Shown here in pieces: positions 40,909 to 42,243 of a DNA stretch of 42,243 nt. Source of the stretch: Bacteroidales bacterium (GTDB lineage: Bacteria; Bacteroidota; Bacteroidia; Bacteroidales; UBA12077). Location of the stretch: contig DAOUTQ010000006.1 in NCBI GenBank assembly GCA_030668615.1, positions 1 through 42,243 of the forward strand, read 5' to 3'. The notes beneath the pieces are model-generated. The model was not told the origin of the DNA. It worked only from the letters and a program-made list of their open reading frames with translations, and ran no database searches. The position numbers were made by a program, and so were the translations under genes. Every line of letters starts with the position of its first letter. Positions within the stretch are counted from its first letter, which is position 1.

Positions 40909-42243
40909 TTATATTATCCCATATACTCTAAAACCTTTGATATACCAAGTGCCATCAACATTTATTTCAGAAATGTCAATTGATATAGTTGTTGCTGCTG
41001 TTTGTGTTCCTGAATACTTTGCAATACCACCTATTTGATGACCATCACTTGAGTGGCTACCTGAAGCCTGTAATGCGACTGTTTCGTTTGTTGTTCCTCC
41101 ATATTGAATTTCATAATACCATCCTGCAACACCACTCCCTGTGTGGAATAAGGAAATATCTACTTCAACCATGATTCTTGAATATGTATTTGCAGATAGT
41201 GCGTATGTCAACGCATCAGCTGTTGTTGTTGTCCCTGAAGTCCCAGTTTCATCAGCATATAATAAAATCATTGTTCCTGCCGGGAGATTAGCCTCAGGCA
41301 ATTTTGTGTTTAAGGAAGGAACACCTGTTCCGTTTGTTATTAATACAGCATTATTTACAGACGCCACTGAAGTCATATTATCAGCAGAACTTGTATAAAG
41401 TAGGGTGTTTGCACCACCAAACGTTGTTAATCCTGTACCTCCATTTGCAACAGGAATCACTGTTGTTCCAGATATTGTTCCATTTATTACAGGTGTAGTT
41501 AGTGTTTTATTTGTAAAGGTTTCAGTACCATCAAGAGTTGCTACAGTACCTGTTATTGCTGGTAATGTTAAGGTATAATCAGTTGCAGTAGCATTAGCTG
41601 AAGCCAATGTTGTAACTCCCGTTGAAGAACCTTTAATTTCAATTGTAGAATTATCAAAAGTCTTCACTCCTGTTACTGATTGTGCATCAGCCAAGATCAT
41701 ATCACCTGCACCGGCAGTTTGCCATTGTGGAGCTGTTCCTCCTGGATTCATGGCTAAAACAAATCCGCCTGTTCCGGCAGCTAATAAAGCAGTTGTATTT
41801 ACAGCTGTCTGATATGGAATTGATCCAGCAGCACCACCTGCGATATGAGTAGATGTTGTTGCAGTAGCGGCATTACCTCCAATGCTTAGATTTGCAACTG
41901 GAGTTGTAGATGTAACAATTAAAGGTGCTGTACCATCCGCAATTGTGGATATTAACTGATCCGCAGAAACATCTCCAGTTGTTGTTAGCGAAGTGCCTGT
42001 TGCAGCACCAATATCAGGAGTAGTTAATGTTGGACTTGACGCAAATACAGCTGAACCAGAACCTGTTTCATCCGAAATAATACTAAGAAGTTCAGCAGAA
42101 GTTGTTGTGGCAAATGCAGATAATTTATCAGAAGTAAGCGCAATAGTACCATCTGTACCAGCTAAATCAGGTACTATTAAGTTTGCAGCACCCACTGTTT
42201 GAGCAGTTAACTGCATGGTCACATCATTAGCACCATCATCTAA
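40909..42243 (-). CDS. Phage-tail-fibre-like low-complexity surface protein, N-terminus cut by window edge
   Basis: The frame runs without a stop to the right edge. A GTG at 42222 and an ATG at 42216 are in frame, but seven further codons (LDDGANDV...) continue beyond, so the 5' end is missing. About 445 residues are visible, dominated by Ala, Gly, Ser, Thr. Sequence such as NLIVPDLAGTDGTIALTSDK, SGSAVFASSPTLTTPDIGAA, ASIPYQ/GGFVLAMNPGGTAPQW and TETFTNKTLTTPVINGTISG matches the style of tail-fibre and cell-surface repeat proteins. The last 130 residues look like a globular lectin-like or fibre head domain. Base composition appears more GC-rich than its neighbours, consistent with acquisition; not calculated. 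No other phage gene is present. Confidence 0.75.
   Translation of the reverse strand, partial: LDDGANDVTMQLTAQTVGAANLIVPDLAGTDGTIALTSDKLSAFATTTSAELLSIISDETGSGSAVFASSPTLTTPDIGAATGTSLTTTGDVSADQLISTIADGTAPLIVTSTTPVANLSIGGNAATATTSTHIAGGAAGSIPYQTAVNTTALLAAGTGGFVLAMNPGGTAPQWQTAGAGDMILADAQSVTGVKTFDNSTIEIKGSSTGVTTLASANATATDYTLTLPAITGTVATLDGTETFTNKTLTTPVINGTISGTTVIPVANGGTGLTTFGGANTLLYTSSADNMTSVASVNNAVLITNGTGVPSLNTKLPEANLPAGTMILLYADETGTSGTTTTADALTYALSANTYSRIMVEVDISLFHTGSGVAGWYYEIQYGGTTNETVALQASGSHSSDGHQIGGIAKYSGTQTAATTISIDISEINVDGTWYIKGFRVYGII

Noticed and set aside
40909-42243. Prophage
   Set aside because: Only one tail-fibre-like gene is visible; no integrase, terminase, capsid or attachment site.

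Overview
The window reads as an AT-rich chromosomal segment from a member of the Bacteroidota, probably near Bacteroidales/Marinilabiliales, though genus cannot be read from it. The evidence is the type IX secretion (T9SS) signature: a PorZ homologue, one type A sorting domain, and a giant SprB-repeat adhesin with a type B (CHU_C-like) C-terminus. Bacteroidota-type promoters (TTG, about 19-21 bp, TAnnTTTG) lie before a tRNA and several genes, Shine-Dalgarno sites are scarce, and relics of the intergenic repeats common in this phylum are present. There is no insertion sequence, integrase, CRISPR array or complete prophage. Most of the window is ordinary chromosome, with several unusual signalling and lipid loci.

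Layout. 1-4.7 kb (minus): a truncated outer-membrane-like protein, then a 1248-residue membrane receptor that joins a periplasmic beta-propeller/Y_Y_Y sensor to a class III adenylyl cyclase and a cyclic-nucleotide-phosphodiesterase-like HD domain. 4.7-8.6 kb (plus): universal stress protein, RdgB/HAM1 and PorZ. 8.6-10.9 kb (minus): a CsgG/LpoB-like plus DUF1566 protein and an LPP20-like protein, apparently co-transcribed. 11.1-16.5 kb (plus): RecO; an aminotransferase homologue lacking its PLP lysine; then a tight GH3 / propeller / small RHH-like protein / deoxynucleoside kinase operon. 16.6-19.6 kb: Kbl and malate:quinone oxidoreductase, divergent. 19.7-25.6 kb (minus): methyltransferase, acyltransferase, RidA, Asp/Glu racemase, YhcH, an endonuclease/exonuclease/phosphatase-fold protein, a possible 39-residue membrane peptide and a DUF900 hydrolase.

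26.0-29.8 kb (minus) is a compact lipid-like module: AcpS, acyl-CoA/ACP synthetase, a dedicated acyl carrier protein and a second alpha-oxoamine synthase closely related to Kbl. Together these could load a fatty acid on a carrier and condense it with an amino acid. A tRNA-Asn with a good promoter and terminator follows. 30.3-35.1 kb (minus) looks like one operon: an OmpL47-type exported protein, a TPR-TM-PP2C phosphatase-receiver protein and two SiaC (DUF1987) paralogues, with no SiaB-type kinase nearby. 35.2-42.2 kb (minus) encodes surface proteins: the T9SS adhesin, an exported FKBP isomerase, and a phage-tail-fibre-like low-complexity protein that runs off the window end.

The loci most deserving follow-up are the cyclase/HD receptor, the AOS-ACP-synthetase-AcpS cluster, the two-SiaC/phosphatase operon, and the lysine-less aminotransferase. 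All functional statements come from reading motifs by eye; no database search or alignment was run.
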